Assembly (NCBI GenBank): GCA_905178155.1
Contig: CAJINV010000005.1
Span: forward strand, 2,817,804-2,881,803
DNA from: Amoebophrya sp. A120
Taxonomy: Eukaryota > Sar > Dinophyceae > Syndiniales > Amoebophryaceae
Reading direction: 5' to 3'
Length of the DNA: 64,000 bases
The translations under genes and the position numbers were made by a program. A model generated the notes under the pieces. The model was not told the origin of the DNA and did no database searches. It was given only the letters and a program-made list of their open reading frames with translations. Shown here one piece after another: positions 10,406 through 22,600 of the stretch (the first letter of the stretch is position 1; every line of letters starts with the position of its first letter).

Positions 10406-13400
10406 GTACCGGTATAGCCGCGACAAAGTGGCCGGGCGCCACCATCGCCTGGAGGACCCGGACATGCCGAGAGCATCCGGCGTGTTGTGGGTAGATTTTG
10501 AAACACCACAAAGATCCATCGACGGCATGGCGCCGCCGGTCTTTGTGGTGTTTGTTTCTTTGAAAGTGGCAGGCGCAGCCCCTGAAGACTCCGCACTGCC
10601 GGGAGTACTTTGGACTCAAAAAAACTCGCCAACAGATATTTGCCACGCAAAAGGCGAAAAAGCTTGGGAAATTCGCCACGCAAGCAACGGCCCAACAAAT
10701 AATAGCAAGCAACGGGCACACAGGGCCAGGGCCAGAACAAACCTGCCCCACAGAATTAAACTCCTACCGTGTGCAGCGCGAGGGCCGCCGAGCTTCCTCG
10801 CTTATTTCCTTCGGGCTATGTACTTACTCGCCAGGCCATGCCGCCCTGCTCTTGGGCCGGCGCCCATGCCTGCAGGTAGCGACTTAGGGCCCGAAGCGAG
10901 AAGCGCAGCTGGCTAAAGGTTTTATCTTGCGCGCGCCCGCCTTCGGAGGAAGTGTGTCTGTGCAGACCCAAGCCGGCCGCCCGCTAGTATGGATTCCACC
11001 GCCTGCCTTTGCAATGGGCCCACGCACCCAAACAAGCCGCAACAGCGCCTAAGGCTGCGCACCCAGAGTCCGCCTCCTTTAAATGTTGGGCGCCATCGGC
11101 GGTAAAATTCCCCCCGGTGGCGTGCTTGACTTATATTCCACGGCGACAGGGCGAAGGCCTAGGCCGGGCAGCCATTAACTTCCTGGGCCCCGGGCCGGGC
11201 CGTGTCTGTTGGTGACATCTTTGCCGCAGCGCGAATAGTTAGCTTGCTTCCGCCGCGGCCATGTTTAAGGACTTGGGCCGCGTGGGCGGCAGCCTCGCGC
11301 GCTCTACTTTTGTTCGCCTGCTTTTTTCCTTGCCGCCGCCAGCCAATCAATGCGCCCTATCTTTCCGGCGTGGCACAAACGCCCGCCCGAAGTGATATGC
11401 GAAACAGGTCTCGGGGCCCAGTGCGTGCGGTTTTCTCGGTTCCCACTGCAGGCCCTCCCACTTCCCATCTCCCTCGGGCCCCAGTGGGGTTTCCCAACTG
11501 CACAGGCCCCGGGGCGGGCCCAGTGCGGCGGGCTGTGGCTCTGGGCAAGCCGCAGCCCGATTGCTACCCTACCAGCTACCGTCGCCGCGCTGGCTCACAC
11601 ACTCTCGACACCCCGGCCGCCACGCCACGCGGCACGCATTGCGCCAAGGCGCCGGGGCAGCAGCGCCGGGGCCCTGCGTGGGGCTGCGGGCTTGGTTGCT
11701 TGGGATTCCTTGCGTGGCGTGCTTTCGGCGCGAATTGGTAGCCGCTGGGGCCTGTGGGCAGCTTACAAACCCGGCGAGGTGCTTGCGCCTGCGACCAGAC
11801 CCCGGCGGGCCTGTACGCGTGAAGCCTGGCGCCCTTGTTTGCGGGGCACGCTGCCGGGCTCGGTCTGTGTGTCTGCATCTATTGTTTGCAAGCAACGTGA
11901 TGAAGCCCAGCCGGGCTCCTGTTGACAAACCTCCCAGACAGGCCCCGACATGCAAGGCCCGGGCTTCTATTGACAACCCCCCCCGCCAGCGAATTAAAAT
12001 CCAGCGGGCGCATGCTAAACGAAAGCAAGAGGAAAATTGAAGTATTGGGGACGACAGGAACGCTGCTGCTATGCCGTTTTTCGGACTTTTCTATGCCTTT
12101 TGTCAGGGAAATTCAGTAAAAAAGAAAAACGCTTTTTATTTTCTTTGTGTGAATTCCCAAACCCAAAGCCACGGCTTTCCGCCTCGTTTTGCTCGCATGA
12201 CAAAAACTGGCATGCCGTGTTTCTTTCCAATCCCGACGGTGCGACGTTTGGCAGCTTCCTGCGTATTACTTAAACCATAACCATAAGCACCAGCGGCGTG
12301 CTGTGTGTCGGCCCGGGGTCCCTCGGGCTCACCCAAAGGGCGCCGGGGCCGGGCCAGTTCATAGGGCCTATTGCGGGATGGCCCGCCGGCGGATAAGCCG
12401 GGGGGGGGCGCCCCCCGGCTTATCCGCCACGGGGGCGGATAAGGATTTCATTGTTACCCCACTCCTACTGACTTAGCTACCTCAACTAGCTATGATTTTG
12501 AACTACTTGTGTGCATTTGGTCAAGCGCCGCGCCGAAGCCTGGATCATGTCGAGCCCATTCTGCCGAACCGTTTTGAGCTGCGCGCCAACCCTCCCAGGT
12601 GGATGCGATTTGCTCAGCTTCCGGCAGTGCAAGCTGGAAGCTTGTTTTGGGCTCATAAAGATCGATTTGTAATGCGGACCTGCGTCTCAGGCGCGTCATG
12701 TTTTTGACATGGGAAAAGTGCTGCCGCGCCCACTGCATCACGCAGATAGATGCCCAGAAGTGAGGCAGTTTAGGTGTGCTCTGGTTACCGGCCAGGGCCT
12801 CGGAAATCTGGCCAATTTGGCCAGCAAAAATGACCACTTTTCCGAAGCCTCCGGGCAAACCGATAACAAGCACCCTCTTTGCTCACTTTTATAGTCCGCG
12901 TGCCCCCGTGCTACGTCTCTGTTATCGGTTTCGGCTTGGCCACCCCACCGAAACCGATAACAAGGCAGGGATTTGCTCAGTTTATCGTGCCCATGCCACC
13001 GTGATAAAAATCTGTTATCGGTTGCGCTTTTGGCATCGCGCCAAATCCAACCTTCGCAAAGTAGACCCATAAACTTGAGCTAGCCACGACCTGAGTCGGA
13101 CTGTAAAAGTGGCCAAAAATGGTGCTTGTTATCGGTTTGGCCTTCTGAACCGATAACAGACACCTAAGCACGGTGGCACGCGGACTATAAAAGTGCCCAA
13201 AAATGGTGCTTGTTATCGGTTTTGCCGGAGGTCCGGCAAAACGAGGGCACTTTTGCCCCCCAGAAAGGAGGTCCGGAGGGCCTCCGGACAACAAGCATCC
13301 CCCTTGCCCAAGAACATCCCCAAAGACACTAGGAAACAAGGACGCTTACAGCTCTGCAAGCACTCCAAAAAGGAGTCCTTGTCAGCGCGCCGCCTCGCCA

Positions 13401-13814
13401 GCTTGGCGAGCGGATCGTCCTCGTCGATCTGCTTCTTCTTTGCCATGTCTATCAGCTCGCTCTTACACTCAAACCACCCTCCCCTCGCACTGACAGAAGA
13501 CGCGTCGCCGCCTATCAGCTCGCGGACGTGCTTTGCAAGCACTCGCAGCCACACTGTTTTGTTGGCGCAGTTGGCAAGACAGTATCGAGATCGGACGCGG
13601 AGTCTGGCCTGGGATGACTGCGCGACACCGAACCGGAACGCCGCCACCTCGAGATCCGCCGCGTCAAGTCTGCCGTCTCGTGCCCCAGAAGGATGACCAA
13701 ATGCACACAATTAGGTCAAAATCATCATGACCGACGATAGCTACCTCACTAGATAATTTTAAAAAAATTTTCGCTTTCGTTTCAAATTCTTAATTCGATA
13801 ACGATAACAGATTT

Positions 13815-14906
13815 TTTTTCACCCCCTGCACGTCTCCGCAACACTTTGCGAAACTATTGCAGGAAAATCATCTTAGCGATGTCACTGGAGCGGACTGCAG
13901 TGTAGGTCCGGTAAATTTGTCAAACAGTGCAGGTGCTGGAGGAGCTTCTTGCATTTCTGCGTCTGCAACTGGTGCTTCTGGTTCTGCTGGTACAAGCAGA
14001 AGTCATCCAGGTGCTCCTGCTGCGTCCTCTTCAGCAACGACACTACAGCAGAATCAACAGCTCGACAAAAGAACGCAGGAGCAGTCACGACAGTCTTTTC
14101 TGAACCGACAGAAAAACACGAAGGTGGATCAGATGGCGCAGTTCTCAGACGATTCAGCATCTTCGGACTACGAGGCAATCGAGACCATGTATGGCGGGGG
14201 GCGACGTCGCGCTGGTATTAAAGGCGATAGGAACAAACGCAAAACCGATAGCAGGAATCCAGCAAATGAAATGACCGACACAAAAATGGAAGAGGCCGCG
14301 GCGCCGTCTTGCTCTACTACCGGCGAAACTGCAGCCCAAGGACCCACAACATTGAAATTGATCCAGAACGACAACGATGATGAAAATATACAAGAGGTCT
14401 GCGAAGTAGACAACACCGACCCGCAGCAGCAATTGTGCAGTTACGTCGCTGGAACTACTACAAATGCGCCCGACGACCAATCCGACTCTGACAGTGAAGA
14501 ACGCGAAAAACTCCGGATTCAGAACAAGGTCCTTGACGAATCCCACCGGTACGCGCGGGAGCTGTTCGGGTTTCCGGGGGATCGGCGGCGAGACCACAAC
14601 TTAACCCGTGGCGGCCGGAAACTTTGCCCGACCATGGCAAACCGGCAGGTCGCGTGCAGCATCGTGGAATTCTACGCCTGCGGCGGCGTTCTGAGGTATC
14701 CCTACGAAAACGCGACACCCCTCGCGCAGGACTTCCTGGCCAAGTTGCTCACCGCGTTGGAGCAAGATCGGTTTTCAGCGAAGGAAGCGCTGCAACACCC
14801 CTGGATCACAACGATCGACTTCCGCGATCAGCAGTACCAGCGAAGCAAGAAGTTGCGGAAAAAATTCTCGAAGTTGAGGACAGTGTATGGCAGTAGAACG
14901 TCCTGA
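13815..14906 (+). pseudogene. Second copy of the kinase 3'-terminal exon
   Basis: This copy of 6624-7715 encodes the same C-terminal kinase segment (KEALQHPWI) and stop. No kinase exons with HRD or DFG precede it, only the truncated TIR elements, so on its own it could not make a kinase. If the 7.2 kb duplication is an assembly artefact, this locus does not exist separately. Confidence 0.7.
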
Positions 14907-17085
14907 TTGGTCGTGTATCTTTCCGTGCATACTATTCGTGGCCTCGATTTTTTCTTGATGAAGATGAAGTTGTAGTTGGCATGAAGATGGGTGAGCGCAT
15001 TCACGCAGTGGCATTTTTCGTTTACGATTATTTGGCGCGCTTTTGAAAAATAAAGGGCCGATGCGTCGGTTTTGATGTTGCATAGCAGAAAGAAACGAAA
15101 GTTCCATTACGCGTACGAAACAAAATCGAGCATCACGAAATGCATGGACGACAAATTTTTCAGCTATATAAAGTGGTGAGTCCATTGTCGCGACGATTCT
15201 GATGGTTCTGCGTGAGCTTTATGCAATAGCAATACCATATTTTCCGCGCACGTGCAAAATGCGACAGTTTTACTCAGGCTGGAACGCTTGTCATGCTGAC
15301 TTCTAGGACCGGAGGGCAGGCAAGTTTTGTTATGCAGCGATTCCGCATTTGTACGTGTACAGGAAATTATTCAAGTTTCCTGTGGATAAGCTTGCCAGCA
15401 ATTACATACACGCGCCGCCGGATGATCACTATTTGGCTTCTGGCACTGAAATTTGAAAACATTTTCCGATGCATAATGGTGGCTATCTGTTTAGGCGAAC
15501 AAGGCTGCAACTCTTTGCTTTTAGCACTTTCGAGTGCACCCTTCGGCGCTTTGTTTTATCCACGTAAAGGCTCCTAATACTCAACTACTCGCCCCACGTT
15601 ATTTTGGATGTTTCGCCGTCGAGTACTCCTCCTTGATGCAGACGCGTTTTTTTTTTTTACTTTCCGCTCGACGACACACTAACACCACTACGCCTAAAGC
15701 CACGACTCAGTGTAGTCGTCTTCACATTGACTTACGCACGACACACATCTGAGAATAGAAAATTTTAGTTGATATCTGTCATTTCTAATTTTCTGAGAAT
15801 TCAAAAAAAAATTGCATCTGCAGCTACCTATCTGCATATGTTCTCCAATGATTTCAGCCTGCCATGTATTGAACAAGAGCTGAAAATGATTGTTTGTTCG
15901 GGCCTACTTTGGTGGTGGAACGCGACGCTACTGCTCACCGTTTTGTTAGTGCTACAACTTTAAAGAATTAGGACATTGTAAATGTTCAACAAGTTGAGAT
16001 ATATTTTTCTTTTTCCACATTGGACGCGGCACTTATCGTATTGTAGAAGCGTTTCGCGGTCCATCGTTGACTCAGTCACCATGGGCATGAATCTTCTCTG
16101 CGATAAAGATAATTCGTGCAATTTGTTCCAATCCTTTTGACGATTTTTTTCTAGCATCTGTTTCTAGGTCTAGCTTTGTAATTGTAATATGTTGGATTTT
16201 TGAAACGTCAGGTGTTCCTATTCTGGCTTATCCCACGTTTTTACTTTTTGTGAAACGCAACTGCAAGCATGCCATGCTAAGGGCATTTCATCATCCAATT
16301 TTCCGTATTCTATGTCGAAAAATGTCCGCAAAATCAAAAGCAAAAATGAAACCCAGAGCTCGTTGTCGTTTGAAAGAATGTGAATGAAAATTTGATTTAT
16401 TTGTAAACGATAGATAGTGACTCTGTGGCTCGTCTTCCTGCGAATCGTGGATTGATGATGAAGCTTGTGTTTACTAACTGCAGGCAAGAACAGAGTGATC
16501 CATCCTGTCTGTTGTGTTGTCTTCGTCTTGCCCCTGCTTGTAATTGAACGTGATTGCGCTCTTCAGAGAGAAATTTTCGAAGATCCTCGTTCTTGGAGAT
16601 CAGCAGATTGTCGTGGTTTTTTGATCTTGGAAGTTGCCGCTTCAGAAGATCCCGTCTTGCTAGTATTGTGTTATTGCCAATTTTATGCGAGTTATTCGTC
16701 CCGTTCCAATCTGCTTCGGCTCGGAGTCATGGTCTATTTTTTGCTGGATTGATTTTCCCCCGCCTGCACCTGCAATTGCATTCGGTCGTGCTCCGTGCAC
16801 GCAGTAAAATAATGTCATGATTCGTAAACATTGAGTCAGTTCAACATGGAGCCCCTAGAGGTACGATATTTTCGTGCAGGTTGCAAAAGCCTGCGCGACT
16901 TTTTTCTGGCATTTTTCTATTGTCTTTTTCCTACGCAAGAAGGTTCTGACAAATTTTCAGAAAGAAGAGGATGCGCAGGTCGCCGCAAGTCCAAAGCACA
17001 TCAACCGTGTGCTGCTGCTGCTCGGGCGGTACTCGTCTACAAACGACGGTCGAGGACCAAAAGCGGGGTCGGGGACGCAAGAGTG

Positions 17086-17141
17086 ATGTCATACCGCAAA
17101 GAAATCCTCCTCGTGCTTCCCATCGTAGTGTGCTCGCGATC
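17086..17141 (+). repeat. Copy of the fucosyltransferase first exon (fragment 2)
   Basis: Same sequence as 9895-9950, at the outer edge of the left inverted arm (17160-18335). With the copies at 18344 and 19604 it forms an exon-arm-exon-arm-exon arrangement. Confidence 0.75.
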
Positions 17142-17159
17142 AAGAGTTTATGTTTTAAA

Positions 17160-18335
17160 CGGTCGTTAGCATACAGAAGGGTGAATTCCCAGTGAATTTG
17201 TATTGCGTGGCATGATGCATGAATTAATCAGGTGCATGCGAAGAACACGGGGACAACATACAAGAAGCCAGCGCGCCGTGTTGATGGGCTGCTTGGCTGG
17301 TGGCGCTTCCCTCCTGTGGACGCTTGCCGCTTGTTGCCCAAAGTGGCGCACCTGGTGGACTGCGAAGCAACGCAGGTGGCTTGTGGCGGTCTTACAACAC
17401 GACGCTGCATGATCCGCCGACTCGATAGTGGCGGATCGACCGGGACGAGGGCCATGCCTGAAAAGGTGGCCAAATGTACTAGCTCAACATGTCAAAATAG
17501 AGAAGTCGCGTCACGGGTTGTGGCTGCCTCGGCTTGGATATCTGAAGACAGGTTGCTACGGATGCTAGCATCGCCTGCTTTGCTCTGTAAGTAACCTCTT
17601 CCCAGCTGTGTTCCTGCCTCATCTTGGTCGGTTCCTCTAGTAGTCTTCTTTGACGTGACCCCCAGGTCAGGAATTCTCTTGGTGAATTTTGGGGCTTTTT
17701 CTTTTTGTTAAACTTTTTGGAAGCCCCAAAACCCGGAGTTTCTCACGCGCTAGCGAATTTTGAAAATGAGCCGGAGGCCAAAATTCACCGGCGCCCTTTT
17801 CAAAATTCACCCCAAAACTCACCGGGCGCCCCTTTTCGACCGTGATACGCAAACTTTAGCGCAGAAAAGTGCTCAAAAAAGTGCACAGATAGGCCATGAG
17901 AAGGAACGCAAAGGGGGGAAAAGCGGAGTCCTCTGCTGCCCTAAGCCCGTCTGTGTTCTGCTGAAAATGCCGCAAGATTTCACGCGCCTGCCGGAAAAAT
18001 GCTTCAAAGCTCTCGGTCGGGTCCTTTCGTCCTTGCCTGCCTTCTTGCTTAGTTGTATGCGCTTCGCAGCCTTTATTTCTGGCGTCCTTGCCGCGGCTGC
18101 TGCAGTGCTCTTCTGCGAGAACGGGGAGGCGCAAAAATCTGCCCAAAGAACGGCGCCCGGGCCATGTCCTCTGGCTGCCCACTGCACAAAAGCCCGCGGC
18201 TGCTGCGCGGTGCAGGGCCTTCTACTTCCCAGAACAGGGCCAAGAGGGACAATGTCCCGGCGGGCTCATCTGCAATTTGGCATGCAAAATCCACTACAAA
18301 TTCACCACTTCTCATGCTAACGGGTGTTAAAGCTC
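17160..18335 (+). mobile_element. Left copy of a ~1.2 kb TIR element (inverted pair)
   Basis: The element begins GTTAGCATACAGAAGGGTG and ends CTTCTCATGCTAACGGG, giving its own short TIRs. Its whole length is an inverse complement of 18400-19590, with clear divergence. No transposase was recognised. A truncated copy ends at 10404. Confidence 0.7.
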
Positions 18336-18343
18336 TAGGCAAG

Positions 18344-18404
18344 AGTGATGTCATACCGCAAAGAAATCCTCCTCGTGCTTCCCATCGTGTGCTCGCTTAT
18401 TTAG
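18344..18404 (+). repeat. Central copy of the fucosyltransferase first exon
   Basis: It reads MSYRKEILLVLPIVCSLI followed by a stop (TAG), because the inverted element begins directly after it. About 60 bp (from GCAAGAGTGATGTC through GTGTGCTCGCTTAT) is shared with 19597-19658, so it behaves like a long target duplication. Confidence 0.75.
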
Positions 18405-19590
18405 AGCTTTAACGCCCGTTAGCATGAGAAGTTGCGAATTTGTAGCGAATTTTGCATGACAAATTGCAGGTGGGTCCGCCGGTACATTGTCCCTCTTGCC
18501 CTTCTGGGAAGTGGGTTCTGCACACCGCAGAAGTCAAGGCTTATGCGGCGGGCAGCTTCTAGACATGGCCTGGGTGCCGTTCTATGGCCATGCCCATTCG
18601 TCTCCCTGTGCTCGCATAAGAGCACTGCAGCAGCCGCGGCAAAGACGCCAAAAAGAAAGGCTGCGAAGCGCATGCAATTAGGCAGGAAGGCGCAAAAAAA
18701 AGGGTGAAAGGACCAGGCCGAGAGCTTTGACGCGTCTATCCGGCAGGCGCGTGAACTTTCCAGGCCTCTTCGGCAGAATATAGAGGCGCTGAGGGCAACA
18801 GAGGGCGCTTGTCTTTTCCCCTGCTCGGCCCCACTTCCCAGGGCCTATGTGCGGACATTCTTAAGCACTTTGCTGCGCTGAAGTTTGCTTATCACGGTGG
18901 AAAAGGGGAGCCCGGTGAATTTTGGGGTGAATTTTGAAAAAAGTGCCGGCGAATTTTGGCCTACGGCACTTGTTCAAAATTCGCTGGCGCATGAGAAACT
19001 CCGGGTTTTGGAGCTTCAAAAAATTTTCGCAAAAAGAAGAAGCCTCAAAATTCACCAAGAAAATTCCTGACCTGGAGGTCTCGCCAAAGAAGACTAGAGG
19101 ACCCGACCAAGATGAGGCAGGAACACAGCTGGGAAGAAGTTACAGAGCAAAGCAGGCGAAGCTAGCATCCATTGCAACGCGTCTCCAGCTATCCAAGCCG
19201 AGACAGCAACAACCCGTGACGCGACTTCTCTATTTTGAGATATTGAGCTACTGCCCCTGCCCCCCTTTCCAGGCATGGCCCTCCCTATCGATCTGCCACC
19301 ATCGCGTCTGCGGATCAACATGCAGCATCGTGCTGTAAAACCGGCGCCACAAGCCACCTGTGTTGCCTCGCAGTCGCTAGGTGCGCCCCGGTGGGCAACA
19401 GGCGGCAAGCGTCCACAGGAGGGCAGCGTCACCAGCCAGGCGGCCCATCAACACGGCGCGCTGGCTGCTTGTTTTCCTCGTGTTCTTCGCATGATGCACG
19501 TGATAGATTAGTTCATGATGCATTGCCACGCAATACAAATTCACTGCAAAATCACCCTTCTGTATGCTAACGCCCGTCCAAGGCATAAGG
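18400..19590 (-). mobile_element. Right copy of the ~1.2 kb TIR element, opposite orientation
   Basis: Inverse complement of 17160-18335. The end near the centre reads AGAGCTTTAACGCCCGTTAG and the outer end reads CTTCTGTATGCTAACGCCC. The two arms form an imperfect palindrome of about 2.4 kb centred near 18370. Such a structure could block assembly. Confidence 0.7.
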
Positions 19591-19603
19591 TGGGGACGCA
19601 AGA

Positions 19604-22600
19604 GTGATGTCATACCGCAGAGAAATCCTCCTCGTGCTTCCCATCGTGTGCTCGCTTATCACTTCAGAATTTCTCGTCCCCGCACAAGTTCACCTCTCGT
19701 CCCCGTCAGAAGCCGGGATATTAAAAACCCCAACCCCGCCCAACGAGACCCTCCTCCTCCGCCCTTCCGGCACCCCGAAGCAGCGGCCGGTGCAATGTTT
19801 TGCGCATTCGGAGTTGACGTACCGTATCAAATGCAAAAATGTCTGGGTCTGGAAGGTTGGAACTTGTGATGCTAACTTTGGATATATAAAAAAATCTGTA
19901 TTGCATGACCAGCAGGAGGAGTCCTGTTTGTGCTACGCGGGGAGGGCATTTGTCATGCGGGATGGGCATCAGGAAGGCCTCTAAAAATATGTGATGCTAG
20001 ATCATGCATTACAGACATCCCGAGTCATGCAAAATATGCATGACAAACCTGGTAACCTTCCAGACCCAGACATTTTTACATTTGATATACCAACGGTGCT
20101 GTCAACAGCGGCAGGAGCACTGCGTCTCCACGCTGTCCGACCCTGCGTTTTTCTACAAGGCCTGCTGCGAAGACCGGTACCTATCAAATGTAAAAATGTC
20201 TGGGTCTGGAAGATTTTGAGGTTTGTCATGCATATTTTGGAAGACTCATGATGTCTGTGATGCATGCGCTAGCATGACAGATTTTTGGAGGCCTTTGTGA
20301 TGCCTCTACCGCATGAGAAATGCCCTCCCCGGGTAGCACAAACTGGAGTTCTGTTGCCGGTCATGCCATGCAAATTTTTTTAGAGTCCAGAGACAGCATC
20401 ACAAGTTTAGAATCTTCCAGACCCAGACACTTTTGCATTTGATAGTACCTCGCGGTCAACGACGTTCCCGCGCACCTGGGAAATCTCGTCATATCCTGTG
20501 CAAAAGTGTCGTACTCGTATAAATGCAAGTCTTGCATTACAAATCTTTATCGTAAGGGAAATCCGCATTACAAATTTTCTCTCTTATGCTGAGAAAATTT
20601 GTAATGCATTTATACGAGTACGATACTTTTGCAGTTCACACGTCACCGCGCTGGTCGATATGGCATACATCGCGAAGCAAACAGACAGGATACTGTTGGC
20701 GCCAGTGGACAAAAAACTCTTTGGCCCGGTGTTCAGCGATTTACGAGACTGGTATAATCGCAACGGGGGCGCGCCGGATCTTCATGCTGGTAGTTCGCAT
20801 TCTGTCGGCAGCGACAAGGGTAAAAATAATATCAACGTCGAAAGGCTGATAGATGACGGTCTCTCCGAAAGCGATCCTGCAGCGCTGTGGCAGTTTCTGC
20901 GAAAAGCTAAAACATCATTGCAAAAGGGAACTGCAGCAACCGAGCACGGAGCAAACCAAGAGCAGGAGCGTCAGGAGGCCCTTTATTGGGCGAAGCGACT
21001 GTATAGGAAGCGATTTCGAGAGCGGGCTGATGTGAACCCCTTGGTGAGCCTGGTCGGTCAGAGACCAAAAACTAGCGAACAGGCGCATCATAATAATCAT
21101 CCTGCCGGTGCAAACAGGACGGCAGAAGGCAGACTTGAGGCAGCACAAGCAGCACGCTCGTCGACCAGCGGCCGTGGTCCTCGAGGAACCTACAGAGAAG
21201 CGGCACCCCTTCATTATCAAGCTCTCAAGGATCTCCCCGTGACCGCAAGCAATCTGAGAAAGCTCGCCCTCGCCTACGAGCAGAAAACCCAGAGGTTCCG
21301 TGCGGTGATTGGCCGGTCTTTTTTCAAGCTCGGCTGCCCGCAACTCCCCGTGGTCGACATCGCGGGCGGGGGTCGGGAGGGTCCGTTTCGCTTCGCCTTA
21401 GATCAACAGGGCGCCGAAACCAGTCCGGCGAAGCTGATTTTGATTTATCAGGGTTTGTACCACGATCACTCGCTGGACACGATCATGCAGCTGCACGGTA
21501 AAAAACAAATTCTCGCGGACAAAAAGACCAAAACCATGCTGGAGAATTTTCCGACGAAAATCTCCAGCAAGAGAAGTAGAGGCTCTACTACTTCAAAGAG
21601 GACTACTGGAGATCATGTTGAAGTAGACGTCGACCCGGATGAAGATGATTTTAATTCCTCAGACGAAGACACGGAAACGCAAAAGATTTCCTTCTCCGGC
21701 CACTTTCCGGATAACTACCCCGTGGGCGGAAGGGAGGAGATATCCACTGCAAAAGTATCTCACGACTGGCATCGGTTGCATACATACTGTATGAACCAGT
21801 TGCAATACAGCAATACAAATTTCATTTTTCCTAAATGTAAATCTGCAACCACCACGCAAACCATAGCTAGTACAACGGCACTTTTGCAATGCATAGGAGA
21901 CCATTGCACGCATGGAGAAGAAGATGGAGGAGGAGCAGAAGCTCGCGGAGAAGGATACTGAATACGACAGGACGATGAAGTCGCGGATTGACGAGATGGA
22001 GCTCCACTACATGCTCTTACGGGACCGGTGGGTCGCGAGATTTCCGCAAGTCGTCAGATTAACCGGCGAGGACGCAATTACTTTCTGGGATGAGATGGAG
22101 AAACCGATCCGATATCCTCGCGGAAATGACCAGAGCGGCGGCAATGAAAACGTGCAATTCCTGAAAAGAGCGATACTACGGAAGTACGAAGCGCTGTATA
22201 CTTCGCAAATAAATGCTTCATCAGCAGAGGCAAGACAAAAGTTCTATCACCTACTCTTCCACTCCAACCCCCCTGTTTCTCAGCTGAGAAATCTCTACCG
22301 CTTTCTGTACCACGACGACGCCGCGCCGTCGAGATTGTTACCTCCTGGGTTGGTCAAACCATTTCTGGTTTCCGAGTGCGGGAGTCCGGATTACGGAGAG
22401 AGTGGAAACTCGGTCGCTTTACTGAAATACGCGGAACGGCAGAACGAGTTTCTTTTTGGACATCAAGCAAATTTTCTGCAAACCGCTGCAGAAGAAGACG
22501 CGAGCAGAAATCACATGAAACGAGTGCGACACCGCGAACACGGAGCAAGTAAAAGCCGGCTTCTCGATCGGCTCAACAAGCAGCGCGTGAACCACCTGCA

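Larger units (their letters stand above)
10406..17595. repeat. 7,190 bp direct repeat, copy 2
   Basis: This is the second copy of 3215-10404. It starts abruptly inside the GC-rich TIR element, so the left TIR and hairpin are missing. It continues past 17595 into the inverted-arm region, which copy 1 does not reach. The right end of the GC-rich element is at 12468 and that of the large kinase-inserted element at about 13814. Confidence 0.9.
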
